Origin: Flavilitoribacter sp020436695
GTDB taxonomy: Bacteria > Bacteroidota > Bacteroidia > Chitinophagales > Saprospiraceae
Reading direction: 5' to 3'
Assembly (NCBI GenBank): GCA_041392665.1
Contig: JAWKLQ010000017.1
Span: 62,001-126,000 of the forward strand
DNA: 64,000 bases
Shown: in pieces, positions 32,888 to 41,704 of the stretch
How positions within the stretch are numbered: the stretch's first letter is position 1
Layout: every line of letters begins with the position of its first letter
The notes under the pieces: model-generated
What the model was told of the DNA's origin: nothing
Seen by the model: only the letters and a program-made list of their open reading frames with translations
Databases searched by the model: none
Made by a program: the position numbers and the translations under genes

Positions 32888-35446
32888 ATGAGATTTTCAA
32901 ACTATTACAAGCCTCTACTTGCATTGGCCTTGTTGCTGATTGCATGTGGCCAGGCTTTCACACAGGGTAGTATTACCGGAAAAGTCTTCGACGAAGATAC
33001 CAACGAACCCCTCATCGGTGCTACTATTCTTGTAAAGGGTACCACAACAGGTACTATTACCGATCTGGATGGTTCATTCGCCCTGGCCAATGTGGATGCA
33101 GGCGCGCAAACCATCATCATTTCCTTCGTCGGTTATCAGGAAATTGAAAAAGAAGTGGATGTACTGACCGGACAGACCGTCAATTTGGGAGAAATTGGTA
33201 TTCCTTCCAGCGCTATTGGTTTGTCAGAAGTACAGGTTATCTCTTCGGTAGCCGTTGCCCGTCAGACACCGGTAGCGGTATCAACCCTGAAAGCACAGGA
33301 GATCGAATCAAAGATCGGTAGCCAGGAGTTTCCGGAGATCCTGAAATCTACTCCTGGTGTGTACGCCACCAAGTCAGGTGGTGGTTTCGGTGACGGCCGG
33401 ATCAACGTACGTGGATTTGACTCGCAAAACGTAGCCGTTCTGATCAACGGCGTACCGGTAAACGATATGGAAAATGGCCGGGTATACTGGTCGAACTGGG
33501 CCGGACTGACCGACGCTACCAGTATTATGCAGGTACAGCGTGGTCTTGGTGCTTCCAAAGTGGCCGTACCTTCCATCGGTGGTACGATCAACATCATCTC
33601 CAAAGCTACCGATATGGAGAAAGGTGGATTCGCTTACGCTGCTGCCGGTAATGATGCTTATTCCAAGATCGGTTTCGGGATATCTTCCGGTCTTAGCGCC
33701 AATGGCTGGGCTTTCACCATTTCCGGTGCAAAGACCCAAGGCGACGGTTTTGTGGACGGAACAGAATTCCTTTCTTATTCTTACTACGCTAACATCGCTA
33801 AACGTTTCAGCAGCAAACACGAGCTTACTTTTACAGCGATCGGTGCCAAGCAAACCCATGGTCAGCGCCAGGACCAGGGCTTACTACTGGATTATGAGCA
33901 AAGTCCTCGCGGTATCCGCTACAACCCGGACTGGGGCTATAAGAGCGGACAAATCGTACATATTGAAGATAACTTCTATCACAAGCCACAGTTGAGCCTG
34001 AATCACTACTGGACCATAAGCCCGAGTGCACAACTCTCAACTGCAGTATATGCTTCCTACGGTACCGGCGGCGGTGGCGGTACGGCCGGTGACAACAAAT
34101 TTAATAATGCCGATTACCGGGTAGATGGAGTGGTTGATCTGGATCGGATCGTACGTGAAAATCAGGCGGTTAGAGATTTCGGATCAGTTTCTATTCTGAG
34201 AGCTTCCCGCAACGACCACAAATGGTACGGTTTGCTGTCTTCTTTCACCCAGGATTTCAACAGTGGCATTTCTCTGCTGGCTGGTGTTGACCTGCGTTAC
34301 TACCGGGGGCAACACTTCCGGGAAGTCACCGATCTGCTGGGTGGTGATTATTTTCTGGACGACAGTGATATCAACAATCCTGTAAATGCCGCTAAAGTGG
34401 GGGATAAATATTCCTATCACGATGATGGTATCGTAAACTGGACCGGTGGTTTCCTGCAACTGGAATATTCTGACGATGAGCGGGTGTCTGCCTTTGTTAC
34501 GCTCAATGCATCTAATACCGGCTATGATCGGGTTGATTATTTTAACAATCTTGATTCGGATCCCAATCAAAGAGTGGGTACCTTCAATTTCTTCGGATAT
34601 GGTGTAAAAGGTGGTTTGAACTACAACCTAAATGAACATCATAACATCTACGCCAACGTGGGTTACTTTGAAAAAGCGCCGGGTTTTGATGCAGTTTTTC
34701 CGAATTTTAACAATGAAGAAGTTAACGCGGATGCCGAAAACCAGAAAATTACCAGCTTCGAGCTGGGCTACGGCTGGAGAACAGCTGGTTTCGCAGCCAA
34801 TTTGAATATTTACCGCACACTTTGGGCCGACAGAACTTTCACTGATGGATTTGTAGGACCGAATGGAGAAGAATTCACCGCGAATATCCTGGGCGTAAAT
34901 GCCTTGCACCAAGGTGTTGAAATCGATGCGAGATGGAAATTGAACTCCGATCTTACCGTAACCGGTATGCTGTCTGTAGGAGACTGGACCTGGCAAAACG
35001 ATCTGGAGAACGCAGGAATTATCCTCGATGGTGTTCAGATAGACGAAGTAGATGTATTCATTGCCGGTCTGCACGTTGGTGATGCTGCTCAGACTACCGC
35101 AGCACTTGGTCTCAACTATCAGCTTATGCCGGACCTGCGTTTCAGTGTTGACTACAACTACTACGACCGTTTGTTTGCCAGTTTTGACCCTACCAGTCGT
35201 AGCGACGAATCCGTTCGCGGAGTAGAAGCCTGGCAATTGCCCGCCTTCGGTATTTTCGATGCAAACATCTCTTATGATCTCAGTATTGCAGGTATGAAGA
35301 CTTCTATCTACGCGAACGTTTACAACCTGACCAATGAGAAGTACGTGATGGATGCCCTGGACGGAAGCAATCATGATGCCTACACCTCCAGAGTCTACTA
35401 CGGCTATGGCAGAACCTGGAACCTGGGTGTTAAATTCAGATTTTAA
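32888..35446 (+). CDS. TonB-dependent outer membrane receptor
   Basis: 852 residues. A signal peptide is followed by a CarboxypepD_reg-like domain (GSITGKVFDEDTNEPLIGAT to GEIGIPS, ~26-108), a plug (~120-235, with EILKSTPGVYATKSGGGF and IMQVQRGLGASKV) and a 22-strand type barrel ending in GRTWNLGVKFRF with the C-terminal Phe. It transports a siderophore, vitamin or other ligand across the outer membrane with TonB energy; the ligand is not evident. It is not a SusC: no SusD is adjacent and the length is short for SusC. The downstream lipoprotein (24 bases later) is likely its partner. A possible lipobox, LIAC at 16-19, lies within the signal peptide. Confidence 0.93.
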   Translation: MRFSNYYKPLLALALLLIACGQAFTQGSITGKVFDEDTNEPLIGATILVKGTTTGTITDLDGSFALANVDAGAQTIIISFVGYQEIEKEVDVLTGQTVNLGEIGIPSSAIGLSEVQVISSVAVARQTPVAVSTLKAQEIESKIGSQEFPEILKSTPGVYATKSGGGFGDGRINVRGFDSQNVAVLINGVPVNDMENGRVYWSNWAGLTDATSIMQVQRGLGASKVAVPSIGGTINIISKATDMEKGGFAYAAAGNDAYSKIGFGISSGLSANGWAFTISGAKTQGDGFVDGTEFLSYSYYANIAKRFSSKHELTFTAIGAKQTHGQRQDQGLLLDYEQSPRGIRYNPDWGYKSGQIVHIEDNFYHKPQLSLNHYWTISPSAQLSTAVYASYGTGGGGGTAGDNKFNNADYRVDGVVDLDRIVRENQAVRDFGSVSILRASRNDHKWYGLLSSFTQDFNSGISLLAGVDLRYYRGQHFREVTDLLGGDYFLDDSDINNPVNAAKVGDKYSYHDDGIVNWTGGFLQLEYSDDERVSAFVTLNASNTGYDRVDYFNNLDSDPNQRVGTFNFFGYGVKGGLNYNLNEHHNIYANVGYFEKAPGFDAVFPNFNNEEVNADAENQKITSFELGYGWRTAGFAANLNIYRTLWADRTFTDGFVGPNGEEFTANILGVNALHQGVEIDARWKLNSDLTVTGMLSVGDWTWQNDLENAGIILDGVQIDEVDVFIAGLHVGDAAQTTAALGLNYQLMPDLRFSVDYNYYDRLFASFDPTSRSDESVRGVEAWQLPAFGIFDANISYDLSIAGMKTSIYANVYNLTNEKYVMDALDGSNHDAYTSRVYYGYGRTWNLGVKFRF

Positions 35447-35470
35447 TCTTAATTTCAAGAACTGATAATT

Positions 35471-36574
35471 ATGAAATATTTCAATATATTCTTTGCCGTA
35501 TTTGCGGTAATTCTCATTCAGGCCTGCAATCCGCTAGAGGACATCCTCGACGAGCTGGACGTACCTAATACGGTAGTTGCCGACCTTGACATTACGCTCA
35601 CCGAAGACGATTATGACCTGGTTGGCCAGGGCTTCGGTAACTTCAGCAGTGAAGACGATGCCAAAACTTTGATCCCGGAAATTCTTTCGGAAAACTACCC
35701 GCAACTGGGTAAAGGTTCTTCCGCTCAGGTAACTTATGATCTGTATGATCCCATCCGGATCAACAATGAATACGCCGATACACTGACCTCAGATGATTAT
35801 GCTGCGTTGGGCTTTACCTACGGCAACCTGAGTAGTGTGGCCAATATTGCCAGTGCCATCGAATACAAATTCCCCGATGCCGGTGAGAACGATGTAGTAA
35901 CATTGACCTACGAGTGGTATTGCGGTGGCTGCCCTGATCAGGGCACGCTAACTAGTAAAGTAGCTAATTACGGTGGTCGCTGGTACGTTTCTTATGTACC
36001 TACCAGAGACGATTACACGTTCATGGGGCAAAGCTATCCGAACTTTGAAAGCCGCACCACGGCCAGAGAGCGGATCGCCTACGTACTGAGTGATCGTTAC
36101 CCCTTTGCTGAGGCCGGCGATATCCGCACCGCAGTTTTCACTTATACCTATACGGATGGTGGTGATCGTTTTTATGAAGATTTCCTCGTTGTATTTGAAT
36201 TCGACGGTACTTCATGGGTACCCTTCCAGGATGTAGTACAAAGTACCCTGCAACTCGGTCACGACGGTAGCAAATGGGTACCTGATAATACGATCAAATA
36301 TTCGCTTACTGCAGATGATTATGCCGCTATCGCCGCAGCCTGGGAATCTACCAACCCCAGTGGCGCTAATAGTGTATCCACCTACGGTAACTTCGATCTT
36401 GGCTTGTGGACGAGCGATCAGATCCTTTCAGCGATCGGCATGCGGCTGCTGGATCTTTTCCCGGCTGTGGAAGGCCAGAAGTACCTCGTATCTTACGATA
36501 CCTGGGAACCAGGTGCCGGTGTGAGAGATCTGCATGTGATCTATCAGGGTGGAGCTTACGTAGAAGTCCAGTAA
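35471..36574 (+). CDS. Lipoprotein of four internal repeats, TonB receptor partner
   Basis: 367 residues. Lipobox LIQAC with Cys 19. The mature protein has four units starting near residues 43, 106, 178 and 280, each with T-x-D-D-Y, then a G-x-x-Y/F-x-N-F/L turn, a helix, a YP or FP, and a final beta strand such as VTYDLYD or VFTYTYT. Units 1-3 are about 50-55 residues; unit 4 has an insertion. The Cys pair CGGC sits after unit 2. I do not recognise the family. It is cotranscribed with the TonB receptor and should be anchored in the outer membrane, where it may capture or process the receptor's ligand (inference from the receptor-lipoprotein arrangement). Confidence 0.82.
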   Translation: MKYFNIFFAVFAVILIQACNPLEDILDELDVPNTVVADLDITLTEDDYDLVGQGFGNFSSEDDAKTLIPEILSENYPQLGKGSSAQVTYDLYDPIRINNEYADTLTSDDYAALGFTYGNLSSVANIASAIEYKFPDAGENDVVTLTYEWYCGGCPDQGTLTSKVANYGGRWYVSYVPTRDDYTFMGQSYPNFESRTTARERIAYVLSDRYPFAEAGDIRTAVFTYTYTDGGDRFYEDFLVVFEFDGTSWVPFQDVVQSTLQLGHDGSKWVPDNTIKYSLTADDYAAIAAAWESTNPSGANSVSTYGNFDLGLWTSDQILSAIGMRLLDLFPAVEGQKYLVSYDTWEPGAGVRDLHVIYQGGAYVEVQ

Positions 36575-36924
36575 GGACCTGCCGTATAGGCCGTAAATTT
36601 GGGATTTTTTGAAGTCGGATTGTACCTCATTCATGATCTCACCGTCTCAAGATCTCAAAACATTTATGGCAGAGCGCTAGTTATTAAAGATAATTCGATA
36701 AAGAAAGCTGTTTGAAACAGGCTTTCGGATTTTGTTAAAGTTTAGGTTGTTTCCCGCTTTACAGAAGCGTAGCAACCGGGATCTAATTTCCTTCTTTTGC
36801 AGAGCCGATATGCCGGGTTTCAAACAGCTTTTTTGGTTTAACACTTCACTAATTCCACCTCATGGGGAGATCTTCTAACTTAAGTCAACACTCTCTGGGA
36901 GGTTTAACCAATTCTTTACACTTT
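36575..36924. other. Intergenic region before the Oar-like receptor
   Basis: About 350 bases with no gene. The main content is the structured element at 36704-36836. The first part (36590-36700) shows nothing clear. Confidence 0.6.
36704..36836 (+). promoter_or_regulatory. Candidate switch-like RNA element or attenuator
   Basis: AAAGCTGTTTGAAAC at 36704-36718 is perfectly complementary to 36817-36831, 98 bases away, and the second arm runs into TTTTTT as a terminator would. The first arm can also fold locally: CTGTTT-G-AAACAG flanked by AAAG and CTTT (36704-36725). The two folds exclude each other. Between them is another hairpin (GGTTG ... CAACC with GCTT/AAGC inside). It lies ~90 bases before the TonB receptor start. 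Confidence 0.5.
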
Positions 36925-39900
36925 ATGAGAATGAAAATTTTCGGGTTGTTTGTTCTCCTATGTTTAGGATTTGCAGCAAACGCCCAAATCACCAGCAGTA
37001 GCATCAGTGGACGTGTCTCCGACGAAAGTGGCATGGAACTGATTGGCGCTACGGTCATTGCCATACACACCCCTTCCGGTACGCAGTATGGCACCGTTAC
37101 TAATGAGGCCGGCTACTACACCATTCAGGGCATGCGCGTTGGGGGGCCGTACGAGATCGACGTGACCTACACCGGCTTCAACGCAGCTAAAGAGGAAGGC
37201 CTCTACCTGAACCTGGGTAGCCCCGCAATCGTCAATTTTACGCTTACTGAGGGAACTATTGTGCTTAGTGAACTGGTAGTGTCCGCTGACAGGGACAGCA
37301 AATTCAGCGATGGAAAGACCGGCTCGGCCCTTAACATCAACTCTGAGAAAATTGCTTCTCTACCGACCATCAACCGGAGTATCAATGACTTCACGCGGCT
37401 CACGCCTCAGTCGAACGGTACGTCTTTTGCCGGTACGAACTCCCGCTTCAACAACTACACGATCGACGGGAACATTTACAACAACAACTTTGGCCTGGGT
37501 ACCGCTCAGTTTGCCGGAGGCAGTCCCATCTCTCTGGACGCCATCGAAGCAGTGAGTGTCAACCTGGCTCCGTACGACGTTCGTTACTCCGGTTTTACCG
37601 GTGCTGCGGTTAATGCGGTAACTAAATCAGGTACCAACACCTTCCACGGTTCGGCTTATTATTTGTTGCGCAACGATCAGATGCAGGGCAACAAGGCCGG
37701 CGATCTGTCCGTTGATCGTGGCGATTCTCAGAATGAGATCCTGGGCTTTACCTTTGGCGGACCGATCATCAAGAACAAGCTCTTCTTCTTTGCCGCTTAC
37801 GAAACGGAGAATGAAGCTGTACCTTCCTTCTTGAAAAGAGCTGCCCGCGAAGGCGAAACGCCGGACGGTCTGATCATTTCCAGAGTACCGCTTTCACAGG
37901 CCGAATTTGTTCGGACCCAGATCATGAATTTATACGGTTATGATACCGGAGCTCCCGACAGCTATCCGTTTGCTTCTGAGCAGGAACGTATCAACGTTCG
38001 TCTGGATTTCAACATTAATCAGAACCATAAACTGACGGCTCGCTACAACAACTACTCGGCTTTCACCGACGTACCGACCAATGGCAACTCTATCCGTTAC
38101 ATCTCCACCCGCTACCGGAACACGACCAGAACGGGTGTGGAGAACATCAACTTCCGCAACAACAACTACACCAACGACCGGAAGGTGAAGTCGTACATGC
38201 TGGAACTGAACTCTCTGCTGAGCGACAAACTGTCTAACCAACTGAACGTTGGTTTTACTCAGATCGCCGACCCGACCCGCGGTATTCCGGGCGGTCAGGA
38301 TTTCCCGTTCATCGAAGTACTGGAACCGGACGCTTCCGGCAACCCACTGTACTACATGACGATGGGTAACGAACTGTTCACGGTTGGTAACAAGTTGGAA
38401 AACAATATCTTCAACATTACCAACAACACCACTTTTTACCGGGGAGCCCATACCATCACGGCCGGTCTTAACCTGGAATATATGACTTTTGTGAACGCCT
38501 TTAACCCGGTGTTCAACGGCTTCTATCGCTTTGATACTTATGACAACTTCGTAGAAGCGGTGATCAATAAGAACCCGAATGTATACCCGGTAGCTTTTGC
38601 CAAAGGATATGCACTGGACGGTTCCACTACCCCGCCGCTCGATGAAACCAGCTTCGGACAGTTCGGTATCTACATCCAGGATGAGTACCAATTGAATCCC
38701 AACTTCAAACTGACCGGTGGCCTGCGGATCGATCTGCCTTTTTATCCGATCGATATTCCGAAAAACGAACTGCTGGATAACCTGAACAAACGCTTCACCG
38801 ACAGCGAGGGTAACACCTTTACGCCGGATGTAAGCACTTTCCCGAAAGTGAATCCGTTGTTCTCTCCGCGCGTCGGTTTCAACTATGACCTGAACGGTGA
38901 CCGCACAACGGTACTCCGTGGTGGTTCAGGTCTGTTCTCCGGCCGTATTCCTTTCGTATGGTTATCCAACCAGGTGAACGGTTCCGGTGTGATCCGTGGT
39001 GGTCTAGGCTACGAAGGCCAGGAAGTGATCGATAATGGCATTACCTTCAACCCGGATGTAACCGCTTACAATCCGGATAATCCTGCTACTTCCCTGTCCA
39101 ATGAGTTGAACCTGACCGATGAGAATTTCAAATTGCCGCAGGTGTGGCGTACGAATATTGGCCTGGATCAGGACCTGCCCCTTGGTATCAAAGGTACTCT
39201 GGAGCTGATGTACAACCGCGATGTAAGCACTCCAGTTGCCTACAACCCGGTACTGAGAGCTCCGGACGCCACGCTGGCCGGACCGGATACCCGCGGTATC
39301 TGGACGGCTCAAACGGGCTTGTCCGGCTACAGCAACGATCCGGATTTCCGTAATGTATTCTATCTGACCAATGCCAAGGAAAAAGCCGATTACTTCTCTA
39401 TCACTGCACAACTGAGTAAGCAGTTCGACAACGGTTTCTACGCCATGGCCGCCTACACGCGCTCCCGGGCACGTGACCTGGATGCCGCCGGTGGATCACA
39501 GGCCATCTCTCTCTGGACGGCTACCGTTCAGTCTGACCGAAATAATCCGGAACTGGGCTTCGCCGGTTTCGACCTGCCCAACCGTGTAGTCGGTAACCTG
39601 GCTTACCAAAGCGGTGGTACGCTGATCAGTGTTTTCTACGATGGCAGCAATAATGGCCGTTTCTCCTATACCTATTCCGGTGACTTCGGCGATGCTTCCA
39701 ATCGCTTGATCTATGTACCCAATAACGCTTCGGAACTGCAATTCCAGGAATTCACGCTGAATGGTGAAACCATTACCGCACAAATGCAACAGCAGCTTTT
39801 CGATGCTTACATCGATCAGGACGAATACCTGAGCGGCCGTCGCGGTCAACTGGCCGAACGTAACGGAGGTCTGACGCCGTGGGTGAACCGCTTTGACCTG

Positions 39901-40188
39901 CGTATTGCCCAGGACATTAAGTTTACTAAAACGGATGTTCATAAACTGCAACTGACACTGGACTTCCTCAACATCGGCAACCTGTTCAATAACAAATGGG
40001 GTATTCCTCAGGTAGCATGGCAGTCTACGCTGCTGAACTACCGCGGCGTGGGAGACAATGGTCAGCCGATCTACCGTCTGAATACCATTTCAGGAACGTC
40101 TGATTTCCCGACGGAATCTTATCGTCTATCTACCAGTGTACTGGATGTAGCCTGGAGATTGCAGATGGGTGTGAAGTACATTTTCTAA
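36925..40188 (+). CDS. Oar-like TonB-dependent receptor
   Basis: 1087 residues from the ATG at 36925 (MRMKIFGLFVLLCLGFAANAQ, a signal peptide; an ATG at 36862 gives an unlikely extension). A carboxypeptidase-regulatory domain (SGRVSDESGMELIGATV) spans ~28-110. The plug (~120-260) has the Oar-type text TRLTPQSNGTSFAGTNSRFN and YTIDGNIYNNNFG. The barrel ends RLQMGVKYIF. Oar-like receptors form a Bacteroidota/Myxococcus group of large TonB transporters; Myxococcus Oar exports a protease, so export and import roles are both possible. It is monocistronic and followed by a clear terminator (40229-40264). Confidence 0.93.
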   Translation: MRMKIFGLFVLLCLGFAANAQITSSSISGRVSDESGMELIGATVIAIHTPSGTQYGTVTNEAGYYTIQGMRVGGPYEIDVTYTGFNAAKEEGLYLNLGSPAIVNFTLTEGTIVLSELVVSADRDSKFSDGKTGSALNINSEKIASLPTINRSINDFTRLTPQSNGTSFAGTNSRFNNYTIDGNIYNNNFGLGTAQFAGGSPISLDAIEAVSVNLAPYDVRYSGFTGAAVNAVTKSGTNTFHGSAYYLLRNDQMQGNKAGDLSVDRGDSQNEILGFTFGGPIIKNKLFFFAAYETENEAVPSFLKRAAREGETPDGLIISRVPLSQAEFVRTQIMNLYGYDTGAPDSYPFASEQERINVRLDFNINQNHKLTARYNNYSAFTDVPTNGNSIRYISTRYRNTTRTGVENINFRNNNYTNDRKVKSYMLELNSLLSDKLSNQLNVGFTQIADPTRGIPGGQDFPFIEVLEPDASGNPLYYMTMGNELFTVGNKLENNIFNITNNTTFYRGAHTITAGLNLEYMTFVNAFNPVFNGFYRFDTYDNFVEAVINKNPNVYPVAFAKGYALDGSTTPPLDETSFGQFGIYIQDEYQLNPNFKLTGGLRIDLPFYPIDIPKNELLDNLNKRFTDSEGNTFTPDVSTFPKVNPLFSPRVGFNYDLNGDRTTVLRGGSGLFSGRIPFVWLSNQVNGSGVIRGGLGYEGQEVIDNGITFNPDVTAYNPDNPATSLSNELNLTDENFKLPQVWRTNIGLDQDLPLGIKGTLELMYNRDVSTPVAYNPVLRAPDATLAGPDTRGIWTAQTGLSGYSNDPDFRNVFYLTNAKEKADYFSITAQLSKQFDNGFYAMAAYTRSRARDLDAAGGSQAISLWTATVQSDRNNPELGFAGFDLPNRVVGNLAYQSGGTLISVFYDGSNNGRFSYTYSGDFGDASNRLIYVPNNASELQFQEFTLNGETITAQMQQQLFDAYIDQDEYLSGRRGQLAERNGGLTPWVNRFDLRIAQDIKFTKTDVHKLQLTLDFLNIGNLFNNKWGIPQVAWQSTLLNYRGVGDNGQPIYRLNTISGTSDFPTESYRLSTSVLDVAWRLQMGVKYIF

Positions 40189-40228
40189 GACCGGATTAAA
40201 GGATTATTCTATTTTCGGAAAATAAATG

Positions 40229-40264
40229 GGAGGTTCGCGGTAGCGGATCTCCTGTTTTTTTTTG
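40229..40264 (+). terminator. Rho-independent terminator of the Oar-like receptor gene
   Basis: GGAGGTTCGC at 40229-40238 pairs with GCGGATCTCC at 40243-40252 (10 bp with two G-U pairs, 4-base loop), followed by TG and a run of T. Confidence 0.88.
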
Positions 40265-40274
40265 GAAAAACATT

Positions 40275-40282
40275 TACCTTTG
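40275..40282 (+). promoter_or_regulatory. Putative -7 box for the M48 protease gene
   Basis: TACCTTTG matches TAnnTTTG, right after the terminator and 48 bases before the ATG at 40330. No well-placed -33 TTTG. Confidence 0.4.
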
Positions 40283-40329
40283 CCTATGCGCATTCGATTG
40301 ACAATCAGTGAATAAAATCTTTTCATCAT

Positions 40330-41694
40330 ATGTCAAGCTCTCTGTATCGACTTGCCACATTCTATTTTCTGTTTTTCGCCTCGACGCTTCTCGCCCAGGA
40401 TTACGATGATTTCCGGGCTTCTCCGTATTTCCCAAAGGATACAGGCCTTTTATTTGAAACGCTTCGGGAACGGCGGGAGGTGTCCATTGCTGAAAGTCCG
40501 ATAGCTTATGATCGTGAAGCTGAAGAGATTTTTTACCAACGTCACCGGGATTTGATCAGATCGATCACCCATCATGAATTCATTTTCCATGATTCTTTGC
40601 AAAGGTATACAGAGCATTTGTTCAACGGATTGATCCAGGCTAACGGACTTGCCATAGATCCGCTCATATTTATTAACCGATCTTACGTACCGAATGCACA
40701 AAGTATGGGGAATGGCATTTTTGTGATCAATCTCGGTTTATTTCAGCACCTCACTACCGAAGCCGAATTGGCCTACGCTTTTTGCCATGAACTGGCTCAT
40801 GAGGATTTACACCACAGTGATCGGGCCCTTAAGTATTATATGGAGATCAGCTCAATACTCGGTCATCATAAAAAGAAGAGAAGAAAACGTAAAGAGCAAA
40901 AGTCAGAAGAAGAAGTAAAAACTGTCCTGTACAACCTCAGCCGGGAAAGCCGAAGAGATGAACTGGAGGCAGATTCTCTGGCAATGCTGTTGCTGGAACA
41001 GAGTATCTATGCACAGTCGGCCGCCCAAACGGCCCTTTATCGATTGCGAGACTATCATTTTTTTCCGCTATCCGATCTGGACTTACCCACCTATTTCAAG
41101 CTGGATAGCTTCCAGTTTCAGGAAGAATGGCTCGCCGAAGAAGAACGTATGTTTGGGGGTTCATTCGGGGACAACTCCGCAAGTGCCAAAGATCGATTTT
41201 TTCACCCAGACAGTCTGGCCTCCCATCCGGCCCTGGCAAAGCGGCTGGAAATGGTAGAACGTTTACTTAGTCAAAGAGATGATCAAAATGAACGAGTCAA
41301 TCCGCCAAATCTCTGGCGGGAGCAGGCGGGTTACGAGATCCTTGAATCTATGCTGGCAGAAGGTTTTACTGCCCATGCCTTGATTATCGGACTGAGTTTG
41401 ATCCAGCACGATCCGGATAATACTTATCTCCAGGCTAAAATTGCTCGTTCACTCATGGATACCTATTATTCGATCCAGCACAACGATTTTGACCAGGCGG
41501 TACCCTCGCCAAATTACTTTGCTGAAATGCAAGCCCGGCAGGTAGTGAGGATGTTGCGCAAAATGCGTCCGAAAGATCTGGTAAGTATGGCATACTTCTA
41601 TCTGAAGGATAAGGTCGCCCGATCTCCTCACAGTTCTTTACTAAGATCGTATCTGGAAGAAAGCCGGGAAATCATGAAGCAAATTAATAAGTAG
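40330..41694 (+). CDS. Secreted M48-family metalloprotease
   Basis: 454 residues. Signal peptide MSSSLYRLATFYFLFFASTLL. The zinc motif HELAH is at 153-157 in FCHELAHEDLHHSDRA, with the third ligand Glu in RRDELEADSLA around 218, as in M48 (Ste24/BepA-like) peptidases. No TPR repeats are obvious; the C-terminus is helical. Such periplasmic proteases often take part in outer-membrane protein quality control. It is followed after 10 bases by a gene for another secreted protein, so they are likely cotranscribed. Confidence 0.9.
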   Translation: MSSSLYRLATFYFLFFASTLLAQDYDDFRASPYFPKDTGLLFETLRERREVSIAESPIAYDREAEEIFYQRHRDLIRSITHHEFIFHDSLQRYTEHLFNGLIQANGLAIDPLIFINRSYVPNAQSMGNGIFVINLGLFQHLTTEAELAYAFCHELAHEDLHHSDRALKYYMEISSILGHHKKKRRKRKEQKSEEEVKTVLYNLSRESRRDELEADSLAMLLLEQSIYAQSAAQTALYRLRDYHFFPLSDLDLPTYFKLDSFQFQEEWLAEEERMFGGSFGDNSASAKDRFFHPDSLASHPALAKRLEMVERLLSQRDDQNERVNPPNLWREQAGYEILESMLAEGFTAHALIIGLSLIQHDPDNTYLQAKIARSLMDTYYSIQHNDFDQAVPSPNYFAEMQARQVVRMLRKMRPKDLVSMAYFYLKDKVARSPHSSLLRSYLEESREIMKQINK

Positions 41695-41704
41695 AGTATA
41701 AATT

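Noticed and set aside
32888..36574. A SusC/SusD polysaccharide uptake pair
   Set aside because: The receptor is only 852 residues and the lipoprotein is made of short beta-rich repeats, without the helical TPR-like fold or typical sequence of SusD.
37930..38691. 253-codon open frame antisense to the Oar-like receptor
   Set aside because: Shadow of a clear TonB receptor frame; the translation is low in recognisable motifs.
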